Below are positions 26,494 to 38,412 of a stretch of 64,000 bases of DNA, piece by piece; the stretch's first letter is position 1; each line of letters starts with the position of its first letter. The position numbers were made by a program, and so were the translations under genes. The DNA is from Syngnathus acus (lineage: Eukaryota; Chordata; Actinopteri; Syngnathiformes; Syngnathidae). The notes below the pieces were generated by a model. It searched no databases and was not told where the DNA came from. It saw only the letters and a list, made by a program, of their open reading frames with translations. The stretch lies in assembly GCF_901709675.1 (NCBI RefSeq), contig NC_051093.1, forward strand, positions 2,873,053-2,937,052. The letters run 5' to 3'.

Positions 26494-28659
26494 ATGGAGG
26501 CGCTCCCGTCTGAGCCTTCCGTCATGGCCGTCGACCTATCCAAGAGCTTCTCCGCACCGTCCCGGACCCGAAACCAGCGCACCCCTGCCTCTGACCTTCC
26601 CACCAAGCCTGAGTGGTACCACAGATGTCCGACCGGCTCGTGTCTGGATTCCTCATATGGTACCGGAAGCTACGAACGGGAGGACGGTGTGGCGCCTAGC
26701 CATGTGAGCGCCGGGCTCCCTCAGGGCGTGTACCGCGATGGCGACCTGTGGTGTCCCGGCTTCTACCAGGCGGGTGCCAGCTGCGAGGACGACAGCGACA
26801 GTGGCTCAGACGTCATCGTTCTGCTGGCGGCCTCCAAAGAACCATTGCTCTGCGCCTCCTTCGTGGCGGATGGCGTGCGGCGCATAGTGGAGCCACTGTC
26901 GCCCGCCCCATCCTTGCCGGGATGCTGCCAGCAGACGCTCAGCTTGCAGAGTAGCGACACCTCGTCATCAGAGGAAGAAGAAGAGGAGGAAATGGAGGAG
27001 GAATCTGAAAGCTCGGCGGACATCCCACCGCATCACGCGAGACCTGTCGTCCTACTCGCGGACCTCAGCACCGACTACGCAGTCTACGACGGTGCCACGC
27101 GCTCCTGCGCTGACGTGTTGAGCGACGATAGCGACGTGGTCGAAGTCCCGAGCACACGGAAGAGGCCGACATTTCCTCCAAATAAAATTCAGGACAAATC
27201 TGCTGCCGTGGGACGGAAGCGCAGTGTCCGAATCAGTGCAAATTCCGTGCAGACGCCCTTGTCGCCCTGGAGCACACGACACCGTCTCGCGAGAAGCGCA
27301 AAAAAAGACGCAGTGGGCGTTTACTACGAAAGCTGCAACTCTGACGACGCCACGGGTTACGCACTGGAAAGCGACGACGATGTTCATGGGTGCCACGCCG
27401 GCAGAGAGTCAGACAGCTCCTGCCAATCCTGGGGCCTCAACCAATCTCATGAAGCTCATCAACATCTCACCGCCGACAAAGCTGAGGACGCACGAGAAAC
27501 CGATCATGTTAACGAATCAGGCGGCTTCCACCCGCGCCGCGTCACCAACAAAGCCAACACGTCTCGCCAAGGTCACACTAGTGAATCGGATGATGCTCTT
27601 CAACGTCACGTCCCAGACAATCCTGATAACACTCGCCAACGACACGCTGCCAACAAATCAAATAACTCTCAGCGGCGCCGCGCCACCAACAAATCTGCCG
27701 ACACTGGAAAAAGAACTTCAAAGTCGTCGGCGGTGGCTAAAAAATCTGTGAAGAGACAACGGCGCAAACGTAAGGCGTGGTGTCCACCGTCGTCTCTTTT
27801 CTCGCCGCCGGAGCCTCAAATCAAATTAAGGTGCACTGCCATGCAAGAAGTGGCCAAGAAGAAGAAGACGTCGGACAACTTTTGCCCGTTTGTGCGAGTG
27901 CGAACGCACGGCAGCTTGCGGCCAAACGACGTGACGGTGGTCAACCAGCAGGACCAGCTGGACGTCTCGCTCCAAAAACAACAAAACGCTGCTCGCTCTT
28001 CTGGCGTCATCCCCAAAACATCCTGCTTCCGTCTGGGTCGACTTAAGGACGCTGGCGACGCAACGCCGCTGTGCTGCCTGTGTGGTCGCCAGGCCAACGC
28101 CGACGGGCTAGGTGACCTCCACGGGCCGTACTTTCCCGCGTCGGGCCGGCCCGCCGAGTTGCTGGAACGCGGTGACGCCGCCGCCCACCAGCTTGACGAG
28201 CGCTGGGTCCACTCAGACTGCAGCGTGTGGAGCGGCCAAGTCTTCCTGGTGCGAGGAAACTTGTACGGCCTACGGGAGGCGGAGCAGCTGGCGAGCCACA
28301 CGGTGGGTCCAGTCTTCTTTTTGCTTTTTTGTCTGCCTGTGATGACATCATCTTCTGCTAATCAGTACTTCTACTCCCTCTGTCAGATTTGCTCTGGGTG
28401 TCATCTGTCAGGCGCTATTATGGGATGTTCGCACAAAGGCTGCACACGATCTTTTCACTACGCCTGCGCTCTACCCTCAGGTACCACCTGAGCGTATGCG
28501 TCTGTCTGATGTGTGCGCACGTGTGTATTTTACATGTGAACATGCGCACGTGTGTTTTCAGGTTGCGTGCTGAACGAGGACAACTTGTCACTGCGTTGTT
28601 CACAACATCACATGACCACGTGTCAACAACAACATGACGGACACGCACGGGTGCGTTGA
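26494..28659 (+). CDS. RAI1/TCF20-like extended-PHD protein, short form
   Basis: Three coding exons, 26494-28302, 28387-28480 and 28562-28659, give 666 residues. The C-terminal part (about 528-650) is an extended PHD (C2HC plus PHD) like that of RAI1 and TCF20, which bind nucleosomes: CCLCGR, GDLHGPYFP, RWVHSDCSVWSGQVFLVRG, ICSGCHLSGAIMGCSHKGC, SFHYACALPSGC. A preceding block FCPFVRVRTHGSLRPNDVTV also fits that family. The protein is about one third of the usual length. The N-terminal half has three hydrophobic clusters beside acidic or serine runs that look like SUMO-interaction motifs: VIVLL (107-111), VVLL (185-188) and VVEV (215-218). A Glu-rich run (about 165-175), an Asn/His/Arg-rich low-complexity region (about 330-420) and basic KRQRRKRK follow. 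The exact family name and the last exon are uncertain. Confidence 0.75.
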
Positions 28660-29913
28660 TTTGTCTGAGCGTGTGTGTTTGTGCGTGTGTTTTGACATGA
28701 GTGTTGCATGTGACGCGTCAGAGGAAAAGTTGGCGAGCGGCGCGGCGTCACATCAGGTGACAGACGGAGGCGACCATTCATATCACTGACACATGATTGA
28801 CATATGGAATCACATGACTCAACGTCGGCGCTCCGCAGTCATCACGCGTAAGTAATCTGACTACTTCGGTAACTAACACAAAAAAATTCAAAGTTCTCAA
28901 GTTTGCTTTCTTTTGCAAACATCCTCAGGCGGCAGGGCCTTCTCTGACCACGCCCACTCTCCCGTGACATCATCAAACCCAGCCCGAACATCTGTGTACG
29001 TCAGCGCCAATCAAACTTTACGGTACCGTTTGCCCTCCAGTGTAAGTTTTGTGACGGTTGTCACATTTTTGGGTGTGTGCATTTATTTCGCATGTGTTTT
29101 TCAGGTGACGCGTTGACGAGCACGACAAAGGTTTCAATACAACAGCAAATTTCAATGCGAGTTGCCTTTTTGTATCACTCAACGTTTGTTTGATGCTGAT
29201 TTGCAAATTTTCTTCACTTTTTTACTTTTATATCAAGTTTTAGAACTCCTCTATTTTCAGATTTTTGTTTTGAAGTTTAACCCATAAAAGCTTGAGCAAT
29301 ATTGATTTTATTACCAAAACCAGATAACGATGGCAAATTCTCAATCAGTGCAAAAAATGATCTAGAAAAGTTGTCTTCCATCTCTGATTTAAAAAAAAAA
29401 AAATTCAAATTTATTGACCAGCGTTCTTAACCGTTCATAAGTCCAGTATTATTTTTGTTATAGCTGTTGCTTGGATACGCATCATTAGTCTCGTCACCAT
29501 CATTTAAAATGACTACATTATGATGTCAAGTCTGTTGTTTATGCTTGTTCGAAGATCAAATACAGGAGATCACTTTTGAGTAAAAATTGCTTCCATGTTT
29601 ATTTTGAATGAACAAGCAGGTCTTGCTCGCTGCATTTTGTTATGATCTCACACACCAATAAATGACATGAGAATGAATTAATCTCAGTGTGTACCGGCTA
29701 GGCTTCACTTTTCATCACATCCGACATCTTAAATTTGCAATTTTTTTAGGAACTACATGCATACAAGCAGCACAGATCTTTTTTAACAAGGTGTCAATAT
29801 ATTGTAGTATGGATTCAACCAGATATAAGTATCTACATAAACAAGAAACAATGAGTCACTAAAAGCATGCTATGGACCCCAGTGCCAGTTAAATGTGAAA
29901 CTGGGCAAAACCG
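28660..29913. other. Spacer between the ePHD gene and tRNA-Gly
   Basis: Mostly AT-rich non-coding DNA. A possible extra 3' exon of the ePHD gene could lie at 28.72-28.76 or 28.93-29.04 kb, because splice-like AG and GT signals flank short open stretches, but none adds a recognisable domain. Nothing else is supported. Confidence 0.4.
29907..29910 (-). terminator. RNA polymerase III terminator of tRNA-Gly
   Basis: AAAA on the plus strand is TTTT on the minus strand, three bases after the tRNA 3' end. This is the expected Pol III stop. Confidence 0.7.
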
Positions 29914-29984
29914 TGCGCCGCCCGGGAATCGAACCCGGGTCGCAAGAATGGGAATCTTGCATGATACCACTACACCAGCGGCGC
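29914..29984 (-). tRNA. tRNA-Gly (anticodon CCC)
   Basis: A 71-nt cloverleaf on the minus strand. The acceptor stem GCGCCGC pairs with GCGGCGC plus discriminator A. The anticodon stem-loop GCAAGATTCCCATTCTTGC carries anticodon CCC (plus-strand GGG at 29950-29952), and the T arm is CCCGGGTTCGATTCCCGGG. The internal A box TGGTGTAGTGG and B box GGTTCGATTCC are intact, and a T4 terminator follows, so it looks functional. There is no intron, and no CCA is encoded, as expected in eukaryotes. It reads GGG codons. Confidence 0.97.
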
Positions 29985-30766
29985 TTTGACAACCTTTCGC
30001 GAAAATAAGTCTTAATATAAATGATAGTATCACATCTAATATATTTATATGTGACATGTTAAGCACGTTCGAAAAAATATATATATGTATTCACATCCTT
30101 TTTTTTTCGTAATGTACTAGCGGCATTCCCCCTCGCTGACATGTTGTCAATTACAAGAGTTGACCACTAGATGTCACTGCCCACATTTGTTCTCCTCTCT
30201 TAACTTGTTGACCACATCTCTACTTTGAACACTCTCAGCAAACGTCTCAAATACTAACCACATTCAGTTTTACAGGTGTCACGACAATAATCATCTGAAT
30301 TATAGATTAAATAACGTTTTGAGTCATTAATTGGTTTAAAGCTAAGTGAAAAATGCTAATTTGGTTGAAGCTTGTCGTCCGGTTGATAGCTGTGTGTGTG
30401 CGCGCGCGTCACTTTCTTCCTGCCTCCTTACTTGCGGGCGCGTGCTCGTGATGCTGCGGTGACGTCACAGAGGGGAGAGACTCCGCTGGGTTGCAGTCGG
30501 CACCGGCGGCTGCAGGTTCACAAACTTCAACGCGTGCGTGACGGACGAACGCTCCTTTCCACGCTCCTCTTCCACGAATATCTTTGAGCTCAGGACCTCA
30601 ATCTGGTGGAATTGTGTTGACTAACTCACCAAGCTACAAGCCAACTCATGGACGCCAAGTGGAGGGAAAGTTGCAAGGGCGCTTTTGGAGTGTCTCCTCA
30701 AACGTGGACGTTATGGTGACGATGCTGGCGGTGAGGATGATGATGTTGGTGTACTGATGTTTGAAG
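29985..30766. other. tRNA-rasip1 interval and rasip1 upstream region
   Basis: AT-rich up to about 30.36 kb, then GC-richer DNA with a CRE (30460-30467), likely the rasip1 promoter and 5' UTR. A TGA in frame at 30755 precedes the rasip1 ATG. Confidence 0.5.
30460..30467. promoter_or_regulatory. rasip1: CRE palindrome in the probable rasip1 promoter
   Basis: TGACGTCA about 300 bp upstream of the rasip1 start codon, in a GC-rich patch. Confidence 0.4.
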
Positions 30767-33700
30767 ATGATTAGCGAGGAGAGAAGCAGCCACGTCAATA
30801 AACAGTCGGCCGTGGTGGGCTTGCTGATCCGCTCTCCCAAGAGGAGACTCGCCCAACTCGGTCGGAAAGCCAGCAATGGATCAACACAGTAAGACCAAAC
30901 AACTTTACTTTTTCTACCTGCATACTTCTCCAAATAGACGCACTACTCCAATTTCTGTCAACATTTATTCTACTTTACACCGTGTTTTACATAATGTCAC
31001 ATATAGTTAAAGTATGAATCAGTCACCGATGCTTTTCATTGGCTTTATTCCCTCGAGCGGGAACAGGATACACATTGAAGAGCTGCTATCGGCCACAACT
31101 CAGGGCCAGTCACTCTGCACACTGACCGATTAGCTTGAGCCAACGTCCGTCCTGTCCTTTAATCTGAGATATTGCTTTATTGTAATCACAAAGATATCAC
31201 AGACACTCACAACAAAGCAAATCAAGAGAACAACAACTAAACTACTGACTTTACATGATTGATGTGTATGTATATTTTTATTGATCACATCTTAAACGCG
31301 TTTATGTTGTGCGCTGCAGGTCCCAAGGTTCGGCCGGCACCGTCCGCTCTGCCGAGAGTTCGGGCGTCCGGCAGCCGGCCAAGTCCAAAATCCGGCGCCA
31401 CAATAACAACAACAACAACAAGAAGCGTCTGTCCGGTGTGTTCAACCACAGCCCCAACCTCCCCCGAAGCGACGGAGGCGGCGGCTCGGCCTCGGCGCAG
31501 GACGACCCGGCCGAGCTGTCCTGCCAGCTGTCTGTGCCCGGCATCCTCAAGATCTTCGGGAGTGATATTTGCCAGGGCGCCAACTACAAGAGCGTCCTGG
31601 CCACCACACAGTCCAGTGCCAAGGAACTTCTCAAAGAAGCTTTGGACAGGTCAGAATCATAAGTGAGATGTCTCCAATCAGATGCTGCTAAGCGAGAAGT
31701 CGCACTGACTGGCTGACATTTTGGAAAAAAAATCAAGAAATTCTTGAAGGTCTTAATCTGGCGTTGACCGAAATTGTCCCCGTTCAGGTACAGTCTGGAG
31801 AAAGCGGACGCCGGCGCCTACGTGCTGTGCGACGTGATCGGCCAGACTGGCCCGGGCGGGCATTGGCAGCGAGAATGTTTCCGCGTGGTGGGCGACCACG
31901 AGAAGCCGCTGATGCTGCAGTCGCTGTGGAAACCCAAAGAAGGATTCTCGCGACGCTTCGAGATCCAGCTGAGGCTCCGCGTGGAGGAGCAGAGCCTGAA
32001 GGAGCGGGACACTGTCACGGCAGGTACATACAACAATAACGAAACTTGCTCAGCAGATGGGCCGCATCCAATATGGCCGACGTGTGTGTGTGTGTGCATG
32101 TGTTTGCGTCTCAGCGGCCCAGTGGAAGGATTTAGGGGAGACGCACAGTCAGCCTTTTCTGGCTTGATCCTTTGTCCTCCTCCTTATCTGCGCCTCTCAT
32201 GGAAGGCAGCCACGGGAGACCAAAGCTGTCCTTATCTCTGTTTACGATGCCGCGGCATCCAAAGCCACTCAGCGCCACGTGATAACTGCTAGCGCCGTGC
32301 TTCCTGCTCGCACAGGAACTTCGAGTCCCGTAAACTGTCTCGTGATGTGCATAACATAAGAAGCATAAGATGAAATAAGTGAACGCTGCGGGTTCTTGTG
32401 TCCAGGAATCAATGCTCAAGCCCGCAAGCTTCAGCGGAACCGCTCCAGGGCCACCTCATTGTTGGTGGACAGCAGCTCCGCAGAGGGCCTGGACGGGACT
32501 GACTTCTGGAGGAGCCTGAGCGAGATGGACCTGAGCGCCATGGGGAAGGAGGCCCGCGAGGCGCGCCACTCCCGAGACCAGGACCGGGACAAAGATCAGG
32601 ACGAGGATGAGGACAAGGACGCTCTCAGGTTGTTGGGCACGGAGAAGGAAGAGACGGAGAGCAGCGACGACAACGCCACGCAGTACTCCATCCACCCGCC
32701 CTTTGACTTTCCCTACTTCCTGCTCCTGCACGGATACAACCACAGACAGGTGACATGCTACGATGCGTTCAGCCATGGTGGGGTTGGACAAAAACGAATT
32801 GATTAGGTTTGATCGTGTGTGCGCATGCGCACAACATTAAAGTTCTCTCGGTGTGCTCAAGAGTGTGACGGACAGGACGGGATGTCCTTTTGTTGGCACT
32901 CACTGAGCGTTGCTCAACGCCAGGGGAGGACACGCAGGCACAAGGAGATCAGATAAACCTGATTACGAGCAGGTGGGCTATTCCGGGAGGGCCTGAGAGT
33001 CGGGGGAGGGGCCGTCCAATCACAGGAAGGCTGGCCTTCAGAAAGCCGAAGCACTTCCTGTTGTCCTCAAGTCTTAACCTTTCACTTTCAAGCAAGTCCT
33101 AAAATTGGCCACCTAAGTCCGACTGGAGTTGAGTCATGTGACCAGATGGCAGGGAGGCCGTCTTGACTCTGAGATGTTTTTGGGGATGCCATGATTTTTT
33201 TTTGTCTTGCGGCACTTTAAGTTTTTGTTTGTTTGCAGGACTTTGTCATCTACCTGCTCAGCGGGAGCAGCACGGTGTTGGGCCGCTGCGGCGAGCATCG
33301 CGCCGGCGAGGATGAGGAGCGTCTGAAGGTGGACATCCTGCTCTTCGCCCCCGACGTGCTCCCCCGCCATTGCCGCGTGCGCCGTCTGGACGCCGCCACC
33401 CTACTCAAGCCGCTCCACGGCGCCCCCGTCACAAAGAATGGGGCACCCCTAAAGGAGGAGGCGGAGCTTCACCCTGGCGACCTGGTGGGCTTGGGGGAGC
33501 ACTACCTCTTCATGTTCAAGGACCCCACCGGCGCGGCAGCGGGAAACCTGCGCAAGGTTCTGAAAGTGTAACTTCAAAACCTTTTGAGAGTGGGCTGGGT
33601 TAACTCTACTTTCCGCAGACGCCTCCCTGGATGAGCCGCCTGTGTCCCAACTGGGCTTCCGAGCATCATCCCGGCTGTCGGTCGTGTGGCTGGCGCCCCG

Positions 33701-36499
33701 CTGCTGCCAATTTAGCGGAAGACGGCGCCGCAATGCTAAGCTACAATGCGGAATGGGAGGACGAGGTCCTGCGGATGATCCTGAACATGTGGGAGCCCGG
33801 TGATGGGGGGCCCAAGCTGACGGTCGCCTTCCTGCTCAGCCTGTGCCTCCGGCGCTCGGCCGGCGCGCGCGACTTGGACCGCTTCAGGCGCCTCCTGCTC
33901 AACGTGGCCGCTCGGGTGCAGAACGCCGTCTGGGTACAAAGCAACACCAGCTTTTTGGAGACAATGGTTCTCTGACTCAAACACAACTCAAGAGTGTAAC
34001 ATGTTTTATCGCGCAACAGGACAAGACCAAGGAGCTCGCGTCGATGCAGTCAGACAGGTGAGCCGACTCAATCCGCACCTGCGTCGGTCCGGAGGATTTC
34101 TTTTCTTACGTTCGGTTTGTGCGTTGCGATTAGCGAGCCCTCGCCGCAGACGCAACAACTGATCTCGGGTCTGCGTCCCCTGGCTGCGTGGATGGCAAAC
34201 ACCATTGAGCTTCTGCACTTCATACAGCACCGCGTCCCTCAGCTGATGGCCACCGAGGGTGACCGCCGCCGGCCAGGTGAGCTGTCAACCCCCCCCCAGT
34301 CCGTTTGTTCATCACTCACACAAGCGTCACACCGACAGGTCTGATGGACGAGGAGGAGGTTGCGTCCACTCGTGCTGCCTGCGAGGAAGCCATGACGGTG
34401 CTGGAGGAGGTCATCATGTTCACCTTCCAGCAGTCTGTCTACTATCTCACCAAGGTTTCTCACACACACACACACGTTTACAATCTCCCCCGCATACACA
34501 TACTCTCACTCACTCACATTCGCATTCTCTCCCTCGCACACACAAACACACACACAGAATGTGTTTGGGAAAGAGCACTGTGTCAACACGCGGGAAGCGC
34601 ACACAATGGAAAGATCAGCTGGCCTTATCTGCAGCCCTCAGTGGCCAAAGCCTAGCAGATAGCGCAACACACACTCAAAACACTTTCACACACACGAATA
34701 ATCCTCCTCTCACACACACAGTGTTTCCAGAGAGGAAGTGAGCATGTGTGGGTGTACGGAAGGGAGGAAGGTGTGTTTGATTTCCTGAAAAACGTGTGGG
34801 AATACTTGAGAAGATTTATGTGGCCTTCACAAGAAGGTCATCATCACAAGCCCAAAAAAAATCAGATTCAGAAAGGGAGCGAAAGGTCGCGTCAGTGATG
34901 CGTAAGCACGATTTCCTACGTTGTGCGCTGGCGACCAAGCAGCTGTTTGTGAGTCAGCCGTCTTTTTCTGCGGAGGTGATGTCACGCGTGTGCGCAACAA
35001 TGAGAAAAATGCCGAGGAATCCGTGCCGGTGTCAACCTTGCGCGCATTTCATTCTTCTCGCAAGTCCAAAGGAAGCAGCGAGGTGGGGCTGGATGAGTCT
35101 CATTGCTCTGGAATGAATGATTCAAAGCTTTTTTGTGTGTGTGTGTGTGGGGGGGGGGGTGATGATGACCCAGTCCCAACTCCTAAGAAGTTCTCCCCTT
35201 TCTGGTTTTGGTTAGAGCATGTACTCGGCGCTGCCAGCCGTGCTGGACAGCAATCCGTTCTCGGAGAGCGGGCATCTGCGCGTGCCAGACGGCCTGAGCG
35301 GCATTCTGGAGGTGCTGAAGGAAGCGCTGCAGCTCTTCACCTCCTTCCAGGTGCACGCCGACATCTGCCTGCAGTTGTGCGCGTACCTCTTCTTCTTCAT
35401 CAACGCCTCGCTCTTCAACGCGCTCATGGAGAGAGGTGAGAGCCGGCCGCTAAGCTAACCGTGCTAACCTTCGGGAAAGAGCGGCTCGGATGTACTCGCG
35501 TGGGACTTTTTGCCCCCCACAGGCTCGGCAGCGGGTTTCTACCAGTGGTCACGAGGGGTCCAGATGCGGGCCAACCTGGACCTGCTGATGGACTGGCTGC
35601 AGAGCATCAGCTTGGCCGACGTGGCCGCCGACTTCTTCCAGAAACTCTCGGCCGCCGTCAACCTGCTGGCCACGCCCAAAGAAACGCTCCTTCAGGTCGG
35701 GCCTCATTTCACGCGTGACCTTTTTTGGTTGAGCACTTTTAAGTACGACTGCAGCATGAGTCAGGATGAGGTCGCTAGCAGTGGTCACTAGGAGCGTTTT
35801 AATCGACCCCTCCCATGTCCCCCCTCTCCCTCGGCCCCTCCCACCCCTGGAAGTGCAGCCATGTGGATGTTTGGAGCTATTCTGGGAGGCGGCCCAGCCG
35901 CAACGCGCATAATCAATGGCCACATGTTCCAACGTTAGTGTGTGCGCGCGTCTGCTTGTGAATGTGTGGCTGAGGTTTCTAAAAGTGCTCTTGTGAGGTT
36001 TCCTTGAGTGGACCACGTTGGTGAGCTTGCTCAACATTTTGTGGCCTTCAAGCCTAACGTGCAGAATTCATTCACTTTGTTTGTCAACAGCACAGTAACG
36101 CCAATGTAAACAACAAATTAAATATTTCGTCATGGAGGAAATACACTTTGAGTGCCAGATAAAAAAAATTATTCAGACAGAGAAAATGTTTGTCATTTCT
36201 TAAATATGTCATGACCACCGTTGAAGTGCTTTGGGAAGCTTGTAGCCAAAAAGATGATGACTTTGTTGCTCGTGCAGTCGTCGTGGACTTCGCTGAGGTC
36301 CGAGTTTTCCGCCTTGAACGCGGCGCAGCTACAGCACATGCTGAGCCAGTACAACACGGCCAAGAACCGACCCGCTGGTTGGACTCCTGGGCCTGAACAC
36401 GCCGAAGACGCCTGCAGGACGGGTCTGTGCTTATTAAAATATCTGTAACATAGTTTAGAATTTTTTTTTTTTCAGTTCAGAGATAATTTGTGTGTAAAC

Positions 36500-36539
<40 letters not shown>

Positions 36540-38412
36540 AGTGGACATTTTGGAAAGCTTTGACCAGCACCCGCCGCTCATCCTGCCAAGCAGGAGTTTC
36601 TTTTTGGAAGAAGCCCACCTGGACCCTGCCCTCCTGGAGCAGCTGGCCCGCTTGCAGCAGGTCATCGACCAGACCTCCCCCAGGGAAGGGGAAGGGCAGG
36701 AGGTAACGAGTTGTCTTCATTTTCTGTATGGAAATTTCTTTGGGTCTTCTTCACACTTCACTTTACATCCTTTTGCTTGTGGTGGACATTGTCCTCAGAT
36801 CTCCTCAGCATCGTCCGCAACCACCTCGTGTGAGACCTTGCGTCCCCCTTGCCCGCTGCCGGAGCCCGCCGACGACCCCGACGTCACCGAGCGGGTCGTG
36901 ACCCGAAAGCTGAAGGAGCCGGGCGGCACTGGCAAGCTGGACGGTCGCAACCTGTGTGCTCCTCCGGACCCGTCCTGCCTCCTCACGCCTCCCGACACCC
37001 CGCAAGCAAACCAGCTTGCAGACGGTAACAAGCGCAATCCAGCACACCATTTCACACGCACACAAAAATCACTTAAGTGCTTTAACGGTTCATCTTGCTA
37101 ATGTGACCCCCCCGCACACACACATGCCCCCCCCTCGATCCCCCCTGCAGTGCTGCTTTAAGCTTGAGGATTGACTTGATCTGAAGCAGATGTCTTAACT
37201 CTCATTGGCTCATTTCTTACTCTGCAATTAACTTTGGCACGGTATTATTTTCCATTTCCGAGTCATTAAAAAGAGAACCTCATCAACGTAGATGATTTTT
37301 TTTTTTTTAACACTTTATTAATCCCGCAACTTGCATAACTTAACCGATTCACGATTCGGTTCAGAAATGAAAACCGGCGTTTGTTGCCGAACATGCCGGC
37401 GTGCTTTGCGGGCCTGGCTGAACGTTATTTGGAAAGTTTGCTAATCCTATAATCGGCGCCAAGAATTGCAGCGAGGCGCTGAGGTCAGGACAGAAAAGAA
37501 CGACGGCGGTGACGGCGGCCACCCGTCAGGACAATTTACAGTCCACTTGCTGCCTGGAATCTTAATCGGACGCGTGCGCCTTTGTTTGCGCCACCTACAC
37601 TCACTGTGTGTGTGTGTGTGTGTGTGGGTGTGGGGGGGGGGTGCATGTGTATTCATCGTGCCGGGAAAAGCACTGCAGGGGGTTGCAGTGGGAATACTAT
37701 TGTTGGCTTTGACTCAGCTCGCTTTAAGTTCCATGCACACATAATGACAAAAAAAGATTGCAGAAGTCAAAGTTTGTAAGTAGCATTGTCAGCAAAATCT
37801 CGGTGATCTTTAGCGGTTAGCAGTAGCAGTGTCACACTGTTAGCCAAATTACATTTTTGTTTCTGCGCAGAGGGTGAGCGCGTTGTCGAAAAGGACGATG
37901 ACGACGACGATGTGTTCACGGTGGAGATCTATCGCGGTCCTCACGGTCTGGGCTTGGCCCTGGTGGACGGCATGGTACCGCTGCCTTCAGGCCGACTATT
38001 ACTTTACTTTGACGGGAAAACTCCTCACGCTATTTTTCTTGGTTTTGTGTGAGCAGAAGACACCACTGAGGATGAGCGGGATTTACGTCAAGTCGCTCGT
38101 TCCCAACTCGCCCGCCGCTTTGTGCCTCCGCCTCAAGACAGGAGATCGAATCCTCGCCGTCAACGGCGTCAGCTTGATCGGAATGGACTACAGTGTGTAA
38201 GTGCAAACATCTGGAATGTGAGAGCGGGAAAGATGCGGCCCCAAAATAAAATCTCGCAAACGAATTGAGCCCGTGAATATGCAGGTGTGGACTTTCTGTT
38301 CCCCAGTGGGCGTGAAGTGATTCGCTCTTCGGGAGACTCGTTGAGACTGCTGGTGGCCAACATGGACCCCAACAAAAACGCCAACAAAAGCTCAGAGACG
38401 ACCAAATGCTGA
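30767..38412 (+). CDS. rasip1: Ras-interacting protein 1 (Rain) with a C-terminal PDZ domain
   Basis: Seventeen exons: 30767-30888, 31320-31649, 31788-32023, 32406-32749, 33239-33556 (or 33565), 33619-33933, 34020-34057, 34134-34276, 34339-34454, 35216-35435, 35523-35695, 36278-36422, 36542-36702, 36799-37024, 37871-37974, 38057-38196 and 38307-38412 (about 1078 residues). RASIP1 is an endothelial Rap1/Ras effector working with RADIL and ARHGAP29 to lower RhoA activity in vessel lumen formation. Order: basic N-terminus (SPKRRLAQLGRKAS), RA domain (about 110-215), FHA-like domain (about 335-450, GAPVTKNG, LHPGDLVGLGEHYLFMFKDP), DIL domain (about 575-840, TFQQSVYYLTK, YQWSRGVQMRANLDLLMDWL). The FHA and DIL blocks fit RASIP1 better than RADIL. 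Oddly, a PDZ domain follows (about 976-1063, HGLGLALVDGM, GDRILAVNG), with the linker DPSCLLTPPDTP shared with RADIL. The exon 5 donor is uncertain. Confidence 0.88.
36501..36533. repeat. (TG)n tract before rasip1 exon 13
   Basis: A TG-rich tract in the polypyrimidine-tract position, ending 8 bp before the acceptor of exon 13 at 36542. The T content may serve the splice site, so length changes could affect exon inclusion. Confidence 0.85.
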
